DNA of 64,000 nucleotides, from contig NZ_CP030050.1 of NCBI RefSeq assembly GCF_015291705.1, positions 7,502,001-7,566,000 on the forward strand, written 5' to 3'. Below are positions 62,163 through 64,000 of this stretch, piece by piece. Position 1 is the first letter of the stretch. Each line of letters starts with the position of its first letter. Under the pieces are notes generated by a model. The model saw nothing but the letters and a program-made list of their open reading frames with translations, did not search any database and had not been told where the DNA came from. A program made the translations under genes and the position numbers. The DNA is from Bradyrhizobium arachidis. Its GTDB lineage: Bacteria > Pseudomonadota > Alphaproteobacteria > Rhizobiales > Xanthobacteraceae.

Positions 62163-64000
62163 GCACCTCGCGATGCGCCGAAACGAAGCGTAGCGCGCGA
62201 TGGCGATCGGCTCACGGCAAGCTCGGCATGGAGCTGGCGGGCCAGGCCAAGTACCAGACGAAGGCCCGACGAGGTTTGCCGCGCCGCATTCAAGTCAAAT
62301 CCGGGCCCGTCATCCTCGACATGAAGCTCGAACTGTCCATCATGCTCAACAAGGCTGACGCGAATGCTGTCGGCGGCTGGATCGCGGATCCCGTGCTTGG
62401 CTGCGTTGGTCAGCAATTCATTGAGGATCAGGGCGAGCGGCATGGCAATATCATTGGACAGAGCACCGGTTGCCTGCGTACGCGTGATCTTGATTCTCGC
62501 TGGCAGCGTCTGCTGGATCGTTTCGACCACTGCGCCAAGAAACTCATCCGCCGCGAAGCTGGTCGCGTCGGTGGTGCCATAAAGAACACGCTGGGCAGCG
62601 GCCATGGCGGCAATCCGGCTACAGGCATCGTCAAGCACACGCCGGGCCTCCTCGCTCCGGGCGCTGCGGGCCGCCGTGTACAGGAGCCCCTGGAGCATCT
62701 GCATGTTGTTCTTGGTGCGGTGGTTGAGTTCATTGAGCAGCAGGCGCTGCTGGGTCTCAGCCTGCTTTCGCTCGCTCAAATCAACCAGCATGTTGATGGC
62801 GCCGGTGACCCGGCCGGATGCATCGAACAGGGGCGTCGGGAACGGGATGAACGGAACGCGTGTGCCATCCGGCCGCTCGGCAATAGCCTCGACCCCGCGC
62901 ACCGGACGGCCTTCCTTGAGGGCGACGGCCATCGGGCACTGGTCATGCGGCAACGGCGTGCCGTCGGGGAGATAGAGCTTCCAGGTCACGCACCATTCGT
63001 CGCTGCCGAGCAACGGTGTCCGGCCGGCGAATTCGACGGCAGTCTGGTTGAAATAGGTGATCCTTCCGTCGGCGTCGGTCGTGTAGATGGCGGCCGGTAT
63101 GGCGTCGAGCAATTCCTGCAACCGCTGTTCGCTCTCCTGCAATCTCCTTTCGGAGAGCTTGCGCTCTGTGATATCGCGGGCGATCTTCGAGGCTCCAATG
63201 ACGCGCCCCATGCGATCGCGGATCGGCGAGATTGTCAGCGAAATGTCGACTAGACTGCCATCTTTGCGGCGACGCACGGTCTCGAAATGATCCACGCGCT
63301 CGCCGGCTTTGATCTTGGCCAGAATGCGCGGCTCCTCATCCTGCCGGTCCGGCGGAATAAGCATCGTGATCGATCGGCCGACAGCCTCATCTCGGCTGTA
63401 GCCGAACAGACGCCGCGCACCATCATTCCAGGTCTGGATTATGCCATCGAGATTCTTGCTGACGATGGCATCGGCTGACGATTCAACGATGGCCGCCAGT
63501 TGCTGGGCATCGCGCTCGGCCAGGCGGCGGGCTTCATCGCCGGAAAGGCGCGCAAGGGCAAAGCCGAGCAGGCGTGCCAGCGTGAGCGCGGTGTCGAGCT
63601 CGGACGGCGTGAAATGATGGGGCTCATCATGGTAGGCCATGAACTTGCCGGCAAGCCGGCCATCCTGGACAATGGGCGTAAAGGCCGTGGCTTGAATGCC
63701 TTCGTTGAGGATTGTCTGTTTCAGATCATCCGGCAGGTCGCTGCGGGCAGCATCTTCGATGCAAACAGGCGCCGGCCTTGTCTCATTGCGGTCCCACGGG
63801 GAATGTCCTTCCACCGCCTTCCGGTAGGCTTCCGAAAGGTCGCGCCAAGCCGCGAACCGCATGATGTCGGCCTGGTCATAGAGTAGGATCGAGGCCCGCG
63901 TACAGCCCAGCGCGCGCGTGATAGCATCAAGCGCGGCCTGGTGTATTTGCTCGGCCGATTGGCAGTGCTGAAGTCGCTCCGAGAAAGCGAACAAGGCGGC
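62159..64000 (-). CDS. GAF-PAS-PAS sensor histidine kinase (HWE/HisKA_2), 5' end cut
   Basis: At least 611 residues; the frame runs on past the window edge (ALFAFSERLQ), so the true start is outside. Order: GAF domain (~1-150), PAS (IVESSADAIVSKNLDGIIQT), a second PAS (LLDAIPAAIYTTDADGRITY) and a C-terminal phosphoacceptor LNELNHRTKNNMQMLQGLLY with an ATPase domain (LALILNELLTNAAKHGIRDP; VEDDGPGFD). No membrane span is seen in this part, so it is probably cytoplasmic. It is coupled to the receiver at 61680. HWE-class kinases feed PhyR in general stress signalling in this group. Confidence 0.88.
   Translation of the reverse strand, partial: AALFAFSERLQHCQSAEQIHQAALDAITRALGCTRASILLYDQADIMRFAAWRDLSEAYRKAVEGHSPWDRNETRPAPVCIEDAARSDLPDDLKQTILNEGIQATAFTPIVQDGRLAGKFMAYHDEPHHFTPSELDTALTLARLLGFALARLSGDEARRLAERDAQQLAAIVESSADAIVSKNLDGIIQTWNDGARRLFGYSRDEAVGRSITMLIPPDRQDEEPRILAKIKAGERVDHFETVRRRKDGSLVDISLTISPIRDRMGRVIGASKIARDITERKLSERRLQESEQRLQELLDAIPAAIYTTDADGRITYFNQTAVEFAGRTPLLGSDEWCVTWKLYLPDGTPLPHDQCPMAVALKEGRPVRGVEAIAERPDGTRVPFIPFPTPLFDASGRVTGAINMLVDLSERKQAETQQRLLLNELNHRTKNNMQMLQGLLYTAARSARSEEARRVLDDACSRIAAMAAAQRVLYGTTDATSFAADEFLGAVVETIQQTLPARIKITRTQATGALSNDIAMPLALILNELLTNAAKHGIRDPAADSIRVSLVEHDGQFELHVEDDGPGFDLNAARQTSSGLRLVLGLARQLHAELAVSRSPSRATLRFGASRGA

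Noticed and set aside
1..64000. CRISPR arrays, rRNA operons, phage structural genes, toxin-antitoxin or defence systems
   Set aside because: No regularly spaced repeats, rRNA-like sequence or recognisable genes of these kinds were seen.

Overview
The window reads as chromosomal DNA of a Bradyrhizobium-like alphaproteobacterium (order Hyphomicrobiales). This is inferred from the GC-rich codon use, the many short orphan genes of a type common in that group, class III cyclase-ATPase and HWE/HisKA_2-type signalling proteins, a ROSE-type RNA thermosensor before an hsp20 gene, and EcfG-like promoter motifs (GGAAC-N16-NNTT). No rRNA gene, intact tRNA or CRISPR array was seen.

Layout. 0.3-3.3 kb: a three-gene glycosyltransferase cassette on the minus strand and a divergent NRAMP-like metal transporter. 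4-9 kb: a Gly/Trp-rich exported protein, short orphan genes (some decayed), an AraC-type and a Crp-type regulator. 9.2-18.4 kb: an exported zincin metalloprotease, a large SAM-cyclase-ATPase-TPR signalling protein and a flavin monooxygenase-like enzyme. A 32-bp repeat lies on each side of this block and a tRNA 3' fragment follows it. 19-28 kb: an inactivated large serine recombinase and a dense set of short orphan genes. 28-40 kb: an integrated-element zone with a DNA-ligase relic, an IS110-family insertion sequence, two DUF736 genes (one frameshifted), a plasmid-type ParB protein, an AlpA-like regulator and two tyrosine integrases on either side of a tRNA-Lys 3' fragment that looks like an attachment site. 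40-45 kb: receiver proteins, a PilZ protein, a HisKA_2 histidine kinase and a UvrA-like ABC protein. 45-64 kb: a stress-response region. It holds a second, inverted copy of the glycosyltransferase cassette, small exported proteins, Hsp20 with its thermosensor, a DUF72 protein, an ATP-dependent DNA ligase, a KGG-repeat protein, a DUF305 membrane fusion, a zinc alcohol dehydrogenase, an SDR, a ureohydrolase-like protein, a manganese catalase fused to a DUF892 domain, and a receiver-histidine kinase pair that runs off the window.

Together, the 45-64 kb genes look like a general stress regulon: oxidative stress (Mn catalase), protein folding (Hsp20), DNA repair (ligase) and desiccation-type proteins (KGG), several of them behind EcfG-like promoters. 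The 28-40 kb zone is mostly decayed mobile DNA. A recurring oddity is gene damage by a single event: three genes carry one in-frame TGA each, and at least five otherwise intact genes carry one frameshift. The sequence alone cannot separate real decay from assembly error.
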